Origin: Peromyscus leucopus
Taxonomy: Eukaryota > Chordata > Mammalia > Rodentia > Cricetidae
Reading direction: 5' to 3'
DNA: 64,000 nucleotides
Assembly: GCF_004664715.2 (NCBI RefSeq)
Contig: NC_051079.1
Coordinates: 60,318,660-60,382,659 of the forward strand
Part shown: one piece after another, positions 23,047 to 33,977 of the stretch
How positions within the stretch are numbered: the first letter of the stretch is position 1
Layout of the letters: every line of letters starts with the position of its first letter
The notes under the pieces: model-generated
What the model was told of the DNA's origin: nothing
Seen by the model: only the letters and a program-made list of their open reading frames with translations
Database searches by the model: none
Position numbers and translations under genes: made by a program

Positions 23047-23475
23047 AAGAAGAGTATGACTGCATCCAGATTCCTCAGACCTTCCTTGGATGGGGTTTAT
23101 GGCACAACTAACAGGGTGTCTGGCCATCCCATCACCAGAGTAGGTCAGTTCCTGCCGTCTCTCGACCATTGCCAGCAGTCTTTTGTGGGGGTATCTTTGT
23201 GGATCTCCGTGGGCCTCCCTAGCTCTCTGCTTCCTCCCCTTCTCATGTGGTCTTCATTTACCATGGTCTCCTATTCCTTGTTCTCCCTCTCTTTTCTTGA
23301 TTCCAGCTAGGATCTCCCACTCTCTTTCCCTCGACCGTTGCCCTTCATTGTTCCCACTCATGACCAGGCTGTTCATGTAGATCTCATCCATTTCTCCGTG
23401 TCTTTTTGGGGGTCTCGTTTTCCAGGTAGCCTCACTGGTGATGTGAGTAGCAGTCCAGTCATCCTTGTTCCACAT

Positions 23476-23811
23476 CTAGCATCTTCCTATGAGTGAGTAC
23501 ATACCATATTTGTCTTTCTGAGTCTGGATCACCTCACTCAGGATGATTTTTTCTAGATCGATCCATTTGTCTGCAAACCATATGATGTCATTGTTTTTCT
23601 CTGCTGAGTAGTATTCCATTGTGTATATGTGCCACAATTTATTTATCCATTCTTCAGTTGAAGGGCATCTAGGTTGTTTCCAGGTTTTGGCTATTACAAA
23701 CAATGCTGATATGAACATAGCTGAGCAAGTGCTCTTGTGGTATGATTGAGCATTTCTTGGGTATATGCCCAAAAGTGGTATAGCTGGATCTTGGGGGAGA
23801 TTGATTCCCAA
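23476..23811 (-). pseudogene. L1 ORF2 C-terminal remnant (inverted half)
   Basis: A 111-codon open stretch that is recognisably the L1 ORF2 C-terminus (for example IPLLGIYPRN, WIDLEKIILSEV, TQKDKYGMYS). It lies in the inverted half of the twin-primed element. Endonuclease and reverse transcriptase regions are absent, so it cannot act on its own. A further ORF2 piece continues to about 23940 in another frame. Confidence 0.93.
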
Positions 23812-24310
23812 TTTTTTAAGAAAGCGCCATATTGATTTCCAAAGTGGTTGTACAAGCTTGCATTCCCACCAGCAGTGGAGGAGAGTTCCCCTAGTTCCAC
23901 AACCTCTCCAGCATAAAGTGTCTTCAGTGTTTTTGATCTTACCTGGTGGAGCACTGGGAGTCTAATTAGTGAGAAAGAAGAGGGTTTATATGAGCGAGAA
24001 TTGTTGAAGCCAAGGTTGGATAAAGCACAGGGACAAATAACCAAATGAATGGAAGCACAGGATCTATGAACCAAAGGCTGAGGGGCCCCCAACTGGATCA
24101 GGCCCCCTGAACGGGTGAGACAGACATTTGGCTTGATCTGTTTGGGAGGCAGCTGTGTGTTGGTGCCGGGTCCTGGGCTAGTTGCATGAGTTGGCTGTTT
24201 GAATCCTGGGACCTATGCAGGGACGCTTGGCTCGGTCTGGGAAGGGGGGACTGGACCTGGCTGGACTGAGTCTACCAGGTCGATCCCAGTCCTCGGGGAG
24301 ACCTTGATCT

Positions 24311-24356
24311 GGAGGAGGTGGGAATGGGGGGTGGGGTGGGGGGAGGGGGAGGGGGG
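24311..24356 (+). repeat. G-rich tract of L1 3' UTR, G-quadruplex candidate
   Basis: Several runs of 3-6 G separated by 1-3 bases on the plus strand, just before the final block of the L1 3' UTR. G-rich polypurine tracts at this place are a known L1 feature. Confidence 0.85.
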
Positions 24357-24448
24357 CGAGAGTGGGCGAACAGGGGAATCTGTGGCTATTATGTTGAACT
24401 AAATGATGTTGTAAAATAAATTTACTTAAAAAAAAAGAAGAGTATGAC

Positions 24449-24986
24449 ATATAGCATATGACAAATGGCTACCATTATAGGCACTAGTGGTAGGCTTTAT
24501 GACTGAAGGTTTTACATGAAATAGTAACAACCCACAACACACAGTTGCAAACCAAGCTCACCCGGGGCTATTTTACCAATTCACATTTTGATTCTTAGAC
24601 ATTTGTTCTAATGACCCCAATATGACATCAGGACACACACACCCTTCCTTAACATGGACTCAAACTAACCCACTGCTCCTCTTAGTCATTATGCTTCTGG
24701 CCCAGTTGCTGTCTTTTCTGAACTCTGGATTTCAAATCTCGAATCAGCATCTTCTCTGCTGATAGCATTGTAAATTCAGGAATACTGTTCCTTGGGGCAT
24801 CATTGACTGTTTCTGGTAAACAATGCTCAGTGTGTTTGCTTTAGTTCTGCAAGGAAGCCAGGGAGAAATTGAGTCGGAGGCCCTGGGGAGCTTCTCTGAC
24901 TGAAGCAGGGGCAGAAGGAAGAATACTAGCTTGTGTTTTGGCTTACTGAGAATAAGATGCCACTCAGTGAGAGTTGTATAAAGTGT

Positions 24987-24992
<6 letters not shown>
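24449..24992. other. Unique non-coding sequence
   Basis: Nothing recognised. Confidence 0.4.

Positions 24993-25041
<49 letters not shown>
24993..25041. repeat. (CT)n microsatellite
   Basis: About 24 uninterrupted CT units. Confidence 0.97.
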
Positions 25042-25043
<2 letters not shown>

Positions 25044-25108
25044 ATGAATGGCTGTCTTCCTTTCTGTATTAATCTCCTTTACTCTCACAGTCATGGATAC
25101 TCATATCC

Positions 25109-25472
25109 TGTAGAGAAAGGTTCCCTGTGTCCCACAGCCATTCCATCACAAATAAACACACAGAGGCTTATATTAATTGCTAACTGTTTGGTTTATGGCT
25201 CGGGCTTATTGCTAGCTAGCTATTACATCTTAAGTTAACCCATTTCTATTAATCTATATTTTGCCACATAGCCATGGAATTACTGGTCTGCTGGCATCTT
25301 GTACCTCGGGTGGCTGGATGGTGTCTTTCTGTCTCCGCCCTTCTGCTCCTTGTCTCTTTGTTTGGATTTCCCACCTGGCTATAACCTTTCTTGCCATAGG
25401 CCAAGGCAGTTTCTTTATTAACCAATAGTAGCAACACATATTCACAGCATACAGAAAGATCATCCCACAGCA
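25109..25472 (-). mobile_element. Solo LTR (ERVK-type), antisense, about 364 bp
   Basis: Read on the minus strand it starts TGCTGTGGGATGATC, has a TTGGTTAATAAAG block that matches TTGGTTGATAAATAAAG at 17893, and shares GATTAATAGAAATGGGTTA with the LTR at 17844. It ends CTCTACA. Flanks ATATCC and AGGTCC (4 of 6 matching) may be a decayed duplication. Small frames over it are shadows. Confidence 0.85.
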
Positions 25473-27239
25473 AGGTCCTCTTGAAATTGAAATGTCCTAT
25501 TCTGGCCTTTGTGCTTTTTTTTGTTTTTTTGGGGTTTTTTTTTTTGTTGTTTGTTTGTTTTTTTGCTAGTGAAGATTGGCAGTTTGGACAGTGTCTGCTT
25601 CTGAAACACATCTGTGTGTTTCGTGTCTCATTCCCTCAAACTGTCCTTATAAAGGCCATTCCTTTATTAGTCTTTGCTTTGGCAATGAGTGTGAGCATCC
25701 TTTAGCACCTGCTAGGTACTTGCTTACCTGGCATACTTTCCAGGAAAGAAGTAGCACTGGACTAGAAACTAAGAAACAAAACTTCACCTGGATCCATTTT
25801 TATATTGTTTTATGACCTTCATGGAATTACTCCACTTAGTGACTTCTGATCCTCCCCCTATGTAAATCAGCAAACTGGAATAATTTCTCTCTGAAAATTT
25901 CCTCTGCAAGATTATAATTAATGGTGGAAAGTTAAGACTCTTAGAAGGCTTAATAGGAACAGGAACCAAGGAACTTCCTGAGATTCCCCTCATCATCTCA
26001 TTAGCATCTCTCAAGAGCTGGGTCAATATCAAGGTGTCCTGTAAAGCTGTCTGAATCAGACCAAACTCATCAGTGCTTAATCTCATCCCCCAGAGCCTAG
26101 GACAAGAGAGCAGGACACCCACCAAGGTTTTTTTTTTTCCTTCCATTTATTCATTGATGTAATTCTAACAGATTGTACACTTCAGGAACCAGGGGTGTAG
26201 ATAAAATTAGCATACTATACAGCTGGAAGTCTGTTCATGTTTCATAGTTTATCTTTAAATGCATGTGAAACTTGCATTTTTCTCTAAGATAAGTTTTGAT
26301 TAAAAATAGTACTTGAAATTATTTACTAAGAAATAAAATTTATTAACCTAGATTATGCACTCAGTTGGGTGTTCCATGTAACCTCTTAGGTACAGAAAAA
26401 GCACAGGTTTTCCCATAGCATTAATTTTGGGAGGTCACTACATGTCAGACATTATTCTGTGTTTCACATTGGTGCATAGCAGAGAAGAGACTACTGTTTT
26501 AACATCACATTTCTTTTTTCTGTATATATTAGGACTAAGAGCAATAACACAACTCTTAGATTCAATGTAAAGACTAAATGATATATAAGGAACTATTTTT
26601 ATAAACTGGCAATACTGTATATACAGCATCTATCCATGTTGCCTAATATTGATATCAATCATATCTCCTAGAGCATGCAAATAGACAGAGACTATAATTA
26701 ATTTTATCTGCTTTGCAAGACGTATGAGGTTAGATAAGTTCTCATGAAATTAAAAGTCCCTAAGAAATGGCTTAGGGAATTGGTGGGGGAAAATGAAACA
26801 TATTGGATATAACCCAGCACACAGCTTTCTAAAACTATTTTATTTCAAGGGAAAGTACACTTGGGTAAGTATCAAGAGTAGGATTATTATTGACTCCATT
26901 AACTTTCAAGGTATTTTTCACACCCATTAACAGAGACTTTTTTCTTTTTGCAAATGCATTCCATTATTCAGGAAGAGAATTTTACCTATAAAAGAATTTT
27001 ACCTGTAAGTGATAACTCAGGGCAGATTGAAGTTTTTTCTGTTCTTCGTCAAGATGGCTTTCCTCATCTTTCACCCAAACCATAGTAATTCTTCTCTTCT
27101 TTTTAATATAATAGTTATCTTTCCACAGTGCTAATTTTGAGTTGAGACACAGATTTCTTATGATTAATATAAAATACAATTTAAAACACAGTGACAAACA
27201 GATTCCTTTCTCTCTTTTTCCCCAGACCCAAATCCTGAG
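25473..27239. other. Unique non-coding sequence with a T/G-rich run
   Basis: A T-rich low-complexity run with G clusters sits at 25507-25567. The rest shows no recognised repeat or gene. Frames up to 120 codons on the minus strand have no motif. Confidence 0.4.
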
Positions 27240-27245
27240 TCTTGT

Positions 27246-27680
27246 TCCAAGCACTGCAAAAGGAACACAAGCTGCAGGCTTCCCTCACACTTCCCCACAT
27301 CTTTTGTGGATCCCACAGACCATCTCCTCCTAACCTTCCCTCCCCAACACATTGCTGTATCACAACCACCTACTCAGTAGACACACCTGCTAAACCACAG
27401 GCTACATCTGCCAGAATACCAGGTAGGCAGCCCTTGGACCTTTTCTATTCTCTTTGCTCTCCTAGACTCAGTGTTGTAGTCTCATCCCCAGAACTATGAC
27501 AGAACCCCAGCTGTAGCCTTCCCTCACTTCTGCCCATATCTCCTGTGGATCACACAAATCATTGCTTCTTGACCTCCATCTCCTAATCTGTTGCTTTGTC
27601 CCAGACCCCAATTCTAGCAGACACACACTGATAAACTTCACCAACAGAATATAAGAGGTGGCAGAGAGAATCTCAGGCAT
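27246..27680 (+). repeat. Two 239-bp tandem units, candidate L1 5' monomers
   Basis: CTTCCCTCACACTTCCCC at 27279 recurs as CTTCCCTCACTTCTGCCC at 27518, a shift of 239 bases. The similarity continues through the TTTTGTGGATCCCACAGACC block and into the block containing AGACACAC. The second unit runs into the ORF1 remnant. Confidence 0.75.
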
Positions 27681-28300
27681 TTAAGATATGATAGAAGAAA
27701 GGAATATATTAGCCACAGAAAATGTTACATCTAAAAACTCCTGACATGAAACATCCAAGAAAGCTGGGACACTACAAAAAGACAAAAACATAAGAATAAT
27801 TGGTATAGAAAGAAAGGAGAAGAACACCAGCTCAAAGGCCCAGAAAATATTTTCAACAAAATCGTAGAAGAAAAATTTCCTAACCCAAAGAAGATGCTTA
27901 TAAAGGTACAAAAAGCATACAGAACACAAAATAGATTGGACCAGAAAAGAAAGTCCCCATTGCCACATAATAAAACATTAATCATTTTTTAAAAAGAAAG
28001 AATATGAAAAGCTGCAAGGGAAAAAAAAAACAAGTAAAAGATAAAGATGACACCTGACTTCTCAATGGATACTCTAAAATCCAGAAGGGCCTAGACAGCT
28101 GTGCTGCAGACTCTAAGAGACCACAGATGCCAGCCCAGACTACTATATGAGTAAAGCTTTCAAACACCATAAAGAAAATAAGATATTCCATGAAAAAATC
28201 AAATTTAAACAAAATCTATCTACAAATTCAGTCCTAGAGAAGGTACTAGAAGGAAAACTGCAACTTAAGGAGGTTAACTACACACATGAAAACACAGGAA
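27650..28300 (+). pseudogene. L1 ORF1 remnant, N-terminal part missing
   Basis: ORF1 encodes the RNA-binding, trimer-forming protein of L1. The first recognisable residues correspond to the end of the coiled coil (NRI-E, ERISG) near 27652-27690, followed by the RIIGI block, the NRLDQKR-like block and a C-terminal FHEKIKFK block. The start codon region and most of the coiled coil are absent. Frame shifts and stops are frequent, including an early TGA-TAG pair near 27689. Confidence 0.75.
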
Positions 28301-28340
28301 ATAAATAATATCACACCAACAAAACCAAAAGAAAACATAC

Positions 28341-28381
<41 letters not shown>
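28341..28381. repeat. (CA)n microsatellite between L1 ORF1 and ORF2 remnants
   Basis: About 20 CA units. The minus-strand frame rich in Val-Cys comes from it. Confidence 0.97.
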
Positions 28382-28382
<1 letters not shown>

Positions 28383-28657
28383 AAAAAGATACAGACTAAC
28401 AGAATAGATGAGAAAACAGGATCCATCTTTTACTGCATCCATGAAACACACCTCAGCATCAAGAATAGACATTACTTCAGGGTAAAGGGATGGGAAAAGA
28501 TATTCCAAACAAATGGAACTAAGAAACAAGCTGGTTAAGTCAGGCTTTAAACCAAAACTAATCAAAAGAGTTAGGGAAGGAAACTGAATACTCATCTAAG
28601 AAAAAACCCACCAAGATGATATTTCAATTCTTAATATCTATGCTCCAAACACAAGAC
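28382..28657 (+). pseudogene. L1 ORF2 remnant, first part (endonuclease region)
   Basis: Bases encoding the ORF2 endonuclease domain region (the CIHETHL-like and RHYFRVKGW-like blocks), with frame breaks. The last six bases are the left copy of the LTR duplication. The reading resumes at 29241. Confidence 0.75.
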
Positions 28658-29234
28658 TGCTGTGGGATGATCTGTATGTCCTGTGGGAGCCCTTCTTGGG
28701 TTCCTTGTGGCGTTACCCAGCAGGTCCGTATAGAGGATGATTAGGACCATGGGCCTGAGTGCAGGTGTCTGAGATGGTCTGCACTTGGCTGTGCTGGGGG
28801 ATGGTCTGTATGTCAAGTTGTTCTGATTGATCAATAAATAAAACCTGATCGGCCGTGGCTAGGCAGGAAAGATAGGCGGGACTAACAGAGAGGAGAAATA
28901 AAAGGACAGAAAGGCAGAGAGAGACACTGTAGCCGCCGCCATGACCAGAGACACTGCAGCTGCCGCCATGACCAGCAGCATGTGAAGACGCTGATAAGCC
29001 ACCAGCCATGTGGCGAGGTATAGATTTGTAGAAATGGATTACTTTAAGATATAGATTTATGGAAATGGGTTAATTTAAGATATAAGAATAGTTAATAAGA
29101 AGCCTGCCACGGCCATACAGTTTGAAAGCAATATAAGTCTCTGTGTTTACTTGGTTGGGTCTGAGCGGCAGTGGGACTGGCGGGTGACAGAGGTTTGTCC
29201 TGACTGTGGGCAAGGCAGAAAAACTCAAGCTACA
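28658..29234 (+). mobile_element. Solo LTR (ERVK-type), 577 bp, perfect 6-bp duplication
   Basis: Starts TGCTGTGGGATGATC and ends AAGCTACA. The duplication CAAGAC lies at 28652-28657 and 29235-29240, and joining the flanks restores the L1 ORF2 order. It is made of several internal duplications: 28658-28683 with 28792-28818, tandem 27-base units at 28921-28947 and 28948-28974, and tandem 31-base units at 29020-29050 and 29051-29081. An AATAAA at 28833-28838 is a possible polyadenylation signal. No internal viral genes are present. Frames on its minus strand are not genes. Confidence 0.95.
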
Positions 29235-29240
29235 CAAGAC

Positions 29241-32200
29241 CATTCAAGTTTGTAAAAGAAACACTATTACATCTCAAATCACATTTGATCCTCACATACT
29301 GATATAGAGAGACTTCAATACCCCACTCTCACCAATGGACAGGTCATCCAAACAAAAACTAAACAAGGAAATACTGGAGCTAATAGAATTTATAAAACAA
29401 ATGGACCTAACAGTTATCTACAGAACATTTCATCCAAACACAAAAGAATATACATACCTTCTACTCTGGACCTCATGAAACTTTCTCTATAACTGACCAA
29501 ATACTTAGACATAAAACACATTTCAACAGAAACACAATTTGAAATAACCAAACCTCTGCATCCTATCAGACCACCATGGATTAAAGCTGGATATCAATAA
29601 GAACAGAAAGGTTACAAACTCATGGAAATAAAACAATTCTTCACTGAATGAAAAAAATAAGGAAAGAAAGAAAGAAAGAAATTAAAGACTTTCTAGAATC
29701 AATGAAAATGAATACACAGCATACCCAAACTTATGGATATAATGAAAGGGGTTCTAAGACAAAAATTCATAGCACTAACTGCCTATATAAATAAAATCAG
29801 AGATATTTTATATTAGCAACTTCACAGCACACCTGAAAGCTCTAGAACAAAAAGAAGTAATACAGGAGTAGATGGCAAGAAATAATCAAACTGAGAGCTG
29901 AAATCAATAAAATAGAAACCAAGAGAACAATACAAAGAATAAATAAAAGAAAGAGTTGATTCTTAGAGAAAATTAACAATACAACAAATGCTTAATCAAA
30001 CTAACTAAAAGGTAGACAAAGAATAACCAAATTAGCAAAATTATTAACCAAAATGAGACATAAGAACAGACACTGAGGAAATCCAGAGAATCATAAGGTC
30101 ATACTTCAAAAACCTGTACTCCACAAAATTAGAAAATCTAAAGGAAATAGATACCCTTCTTGATAGGTACCATTTACTAAAGTTAAATCAAGATCAGATA
30201 AACAATTTAAACAGTCCTATAAGCCTTGGTGAAATAGAGACAGCCATTAGAAGTCTCCCAACTAAAATAATCTCAGGGATTTAGCACAGAATTCTAGCAG
30301 ACTCAACAAAGAAGAGTTAATGTCAATACTCTTCAAATTATCCCACAAACAATAAACAGAAGGAACATTGTCCAATTCATTTTATGTGTCCACAGTCACC
30401 CTGATACACAAATCACAGAAAGACTCAAAAAAGAAATAGAATTACAGTGAAATTTCCTTTGCAAAATTGCTCACAAACTGAATCCAAGAACTCAAAAAAA
30501 AAAAAAAATCATCCACCACATTCAAATAGGCTTTAACCCAGAGACACAGAGCTGATTCAATATTTAAAAATCAGTACCACCAAATAAACAAACTGGAAAA
30601 AAAACATGATCATCTCATTAGATGCAGAAAAAGCCTTTGACAAAGTCCAACACCCTTTCATAATAAAAGTCCTGGAAAGATTATGGATATAAGGGCCATA
30701 GTCAAATATAATAAAGTCAATTTATAGTAAGCATAGTGCCAACATCAAAATAAATGGAGAGAAACTCAAAGCAATTCCACCAAAATCAAGACAAAGACAA
30801 GATTGCCCACTCTCTCCATATCTATTCAATATAGTGCTTAAATTTTTACATAGAGCAGTAAGACAACTGAAGGAGATCAAGGGATACAAATTGGAAAGAA
30901 AGAAGTCTAAGTGTCATTATTTGCAGATGATATGATAGTATATAAAGGAACCCTAAAAATTTCACCAGATAACTCCTACAGTTGATAAACACTCTCAGCA
31001 AACTGACTGGATACAAGATTAACTCAAAAATAAAATCAGTAGCCCTCCTATATACAAATGACAAGTGGACTGAGAATAAAATCATGGAAACAATACCTTT
31101 CACAAGAGCTTTAAATAATATAAAATATGTTGAAGTAATTATAACCAGACAAGCATAAGACTTGTATGACAAAACTTCAAGTCTTTGAAAAAATAAATTG
31201 AAGAAGATATCAGAAGATAGAAAGAAGATATCTCTCATGCTCATGGATCAGTGTGATTAACATAGTGAAAGTGGCCATCCTACAAAAATCTACAGATTCA
31301 ATGAATTCCCCATTAAAATTCCAAAGCAATCTTTTACAGATCTCGAAAGGAAAATTCTCAACTTCATATGGAAAAACAAACGATAAAAAATGTTCTAACA
31401 TGATAGTTCAAATAATCCTGAACAATAAAATCACTTCTGAACGTCTGACCATTTCCAATTTTAAGTTATGTCATAGAACTATAGTAATAAACACCACATG
31501 ACATTGGCATAAACAGTAATCAATGGAATCAAATTGAACACCCAGATATAAATCCATACACCTATTAATGCCTGATTTAAAAAAAAAGAAGACAGAAATA
31601 CACACTGGAAAAAAAGACAGCATCTTCAACAAATGGTGCTGGTTAAATTGGATGGCTGCATGTAGAAGAATTATCCTGTACAAAACTCAAGTCCAAGTGG
31701 ATCAAAGACCTCAACATAAAACCAGATATACTGAAGATCAGATAGGAGAAAGTAGGGAATATCTTTGAATGTATTGTCACAGGAGACAACTTTCTAAACA
31801 GAACACCAATAGTGCAGGTACTAAGATCAACAGTTTAAATGAGATACCATGAAACTGAAAAGTTTCTGTAAGGAAAAGGACACTGTCAATAGGACAAATC
31901 AATAACCTACAGAATGGGAAATACTTTTATGAACTTCACTTTCAATAAAGATCTAATATCCAAACTATATAAAGAACTCAAGAAACTAGATATCAGAAAA
32001 CCAAATAATTAAATTAAAAAATGGAATAGATCTAAACAGAGAATCTCAAATTGCTGAGAAATACATAAGAAATGTTCAATTTCCTTACCCGTTGGAGAAG
32101 TGCAAAACAAAACCACTTTGTGATTACATCTTACACCTATCAGAATGGCTAAAATGAATAACACAAGTGACAGCTCCTGCTGGGGAGTTTGTGAATCAAG

Positions 32201-32480
32201 GGGAACACTCCTCCACTACTAGTGGGAGTGAAAACTTGTACAGTCACTATGGGAATCAATATGGTGGTTCCTCAAAAGGTTGGAACTCAATCTACCTGAA
32301 GACCCAGCCATACCACTCTAGGGCATATGTTCAAAAGTCACTGCATCCTACCACAAAGCCACTTGCTCCACCATGTTCAGTACAGCATTATTCATAATAG
32401 CCAGAAACTGGAAACAACCTAGATGTCCCTCAATAGAAAAATGAATAAATAAATGTGACACATTTAAAAAATGGAGTATT
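29241..32480 (+). pseudogene. L1 ORF2 remnant, main part with reverse transcriptase
   Basis: Continuous ORF2-derived sequence with many indels. The end of the endonuclease domain is followed by the reverse transcriptase region; the catalytic FADD block (FADDMIVY) is readable at 30920-30943. The frames at 31253-31501 (NIVKVAILQK) and 32167-32397 match ORF2 C-terminal blocks. The YCIIHNSQKLETT-like block is at 32380-32420. The enzyme is inactive because of stops throughout. Confidence 0.9.
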
Positions 32481-33977
32481 ACTAAACTGCTTTAAAAACT
32501 GGCATGATTAAATTTTCAGGAAAATGCATCAAATTAGAAAAAAATCCATGAATGGGGTAACCCAGACCTGGAAAAATAAATATGGTTTGTATTCATTTAT
32601 AAGAGGATATTAGAAGTTAAGTAAATAATAACCAAGCTACAATTCATAGACCAAGAAAGATTAGGTAAAGAGGAGGTGTCTAGATAGGACACAGAGACAG
32701 AAATCTCCCTGGGAAAGGGAAATAGAATAGATTTTATGGGAGGACCAGGGCTAAGGACGGGGACAGAGCAGAGGGCAAAGTATCAGGTAGGGGGACGTCT
32801 TGGAGGGGAAAAGTGCATGGAGAGACAGCTGGAAGTGGTGGGGCATTTTGGGAACAGTGTGGAAACCTAGTTCAGTGGAAACTTCCTGAAATCTATGAAG
32901 GCAGTCCTAATGAGAACTCCTAATAAAAGGGATACTTTTTGTAGCCAGGTGGTGGGACTAGGATGCATCTAATTTAGTTATTGGCCAAAAGAGTCCCATG
33001 GAAATCCCCAAACATCCCAGTTGTTGCTAAGACAAAGGGCTGTTCTCCACAAACTGAGAGCAGATTCCCATCACCAAGGACAACACCCACCCAACTCATT
33101 GAACACAGAGAAGTTGAGCTGGTACCTGCATGGAGCCCTAAGCCTTATGTTCCAGTCTCTTTGGAATGGGAAGATATTCTGCAGGTGACCAAAAGAGAAG
33201 CATGAGCACCAACTCAGCTGCAAAACCTTTGACCTACCATCTGTCCTGCCTAGAAAATATGCTAGGGCAATAGTGGCACAGAATTTATGAGAGTAGCCAA
33301 CCAATGTCTGATTTGATCTAAGGCCCACTTCATGAGATGGCCTTATACTCAACACTGCTTGTATAAACCACACACCCACAACCCACACATGACACTGCTT
33401 GTGTAACCAAGAACCAAAGACTAGATAGCCCAAAGATCTAGGGTAAAACCAAACACTGCTGGTGTTTAAAAAAATCAATAAAATGATTCCTAACAATATT
33501 CTGCTATACTCATAGTTCAGTGCCTTATCTAGTCATCATCAGAGAGGCTTCCTCCAGCAACAGGTGGGAACAGATGCAGAGACACACAACCACGCATTAT
33601 GCGGGGAGAGACTCTAAATTAGAGGTCTCCATCAAACACCTCTCATCATAGCTCAAGGAATCCTGCAGAAGAGGCAGCAGAAAGAATGTAAGAGCCAGAG
33701 GTGTTGTAGGACACCAGGAGAACTGCTCTTGGGGGCTTTTTTCCTTCTGTTGGATTGCCTTGTCCAACTTGGATACGATTGTTTTTGCTTCATCTTGTTA
33801 TTTTATTTAGTTATGCTTGGTTGTTATTTCTTAGAAGCCTGTTCTTTTCTCATGAGAGACAAAAAGGGAGTGGATCTGCAGGGGAGGGAAGATAGGAAGG
33901 AACAGGGAGGAACAGACGGAAGGAAAACCATAGTCTGAATATATTGTATGAAAAAAGAATCAATTTTCAATAAAAAA
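32481..33977 (+). mobile_element. 3' UTR of the sense L1
   Basis: Non-coding L1 3' region with the CCCAAACATCCCAGTTGTTG block at about 33007 and the TTAGAAGCCTGTTC block at about 33832. Ends in AATAAAAAAAAG near 33969. The 141-codon minus-strand frame at 33071-33496 lies inside this repeat and is not a gene. Confidence 0.85.

Larger units (their letters stand above)
23061..24434. mobile_element. Young L1 insertion with twin-priming inversion
   Basis: The left part, 23061 to about 23940, is L1 in the minus direction: the last part of ORF2 plus the start of the 3' UTR. The right part, about 23945 to 24434, is the rest of the 3' UTR in the plus direction and ends in an A-run. The 14-bp duplication AAGAAGAGTATGAC lies at 23047-23060 and 24435-24448, so both halves belong to one insertion. 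This is the layout expected from twin priming. It is much less decayed than the other L1s here. It carries a remnant of ORF2 but no full gene. Confidence 0.95.
27240..33977 (+). mobile_element. Near full-length but dead sense L1 (Lx-type)
   Basis: In order: a 239-bp tandem repeat (27246-27680), ORF1 remnant (about 27650-28300), a (CA)n tract, ORF2 remnant (28382-28657 and 29241-32480), and a 3' UTR to an A-rich tail at about 33977. A solo LTR interrupts ORF2 at 28658. Without it and its duplicated 6 bases the element is about 6.15 kb. Both ORFs are full of stops and frameshifts. It cannot move by itself. Confidence 0.88.

Noticed and set aside
24178..24450. GC-rich stretch considered as a CpG island or promoter
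   Set aside because: It is the G-rich 3' UTR of the twin-primed L1, with few CpG and no transcription-start context.
25249..25611. 120-codon minus-strand frame
   Set aside because: Mostly inside the antisense solo LTR plus a T-rich low-complexity run; it lacks any retroviral protein motif.
28921..28974. Tandem CCGCCGCCATGACC units considered as Kozak-like start sites
   Set aside because: They lie in the LTR, and no frame downstream stays open for a meaningful length.
28713..29009. 98-codon minus-strand frame in the solo LTR
   Set aside because: Antisense to the LTR and made up partly of the tandem 27-base units.
30846..31244. 132-codon minus-strand frame
   Set aside because: It is antisense to the L1 ORF2 reverse transcriptase region.
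33071..33496. 141-codon minus-strand frame
   Set aside because: It lies antisense to the 3' UTR of an L1, a non-coding repeat.
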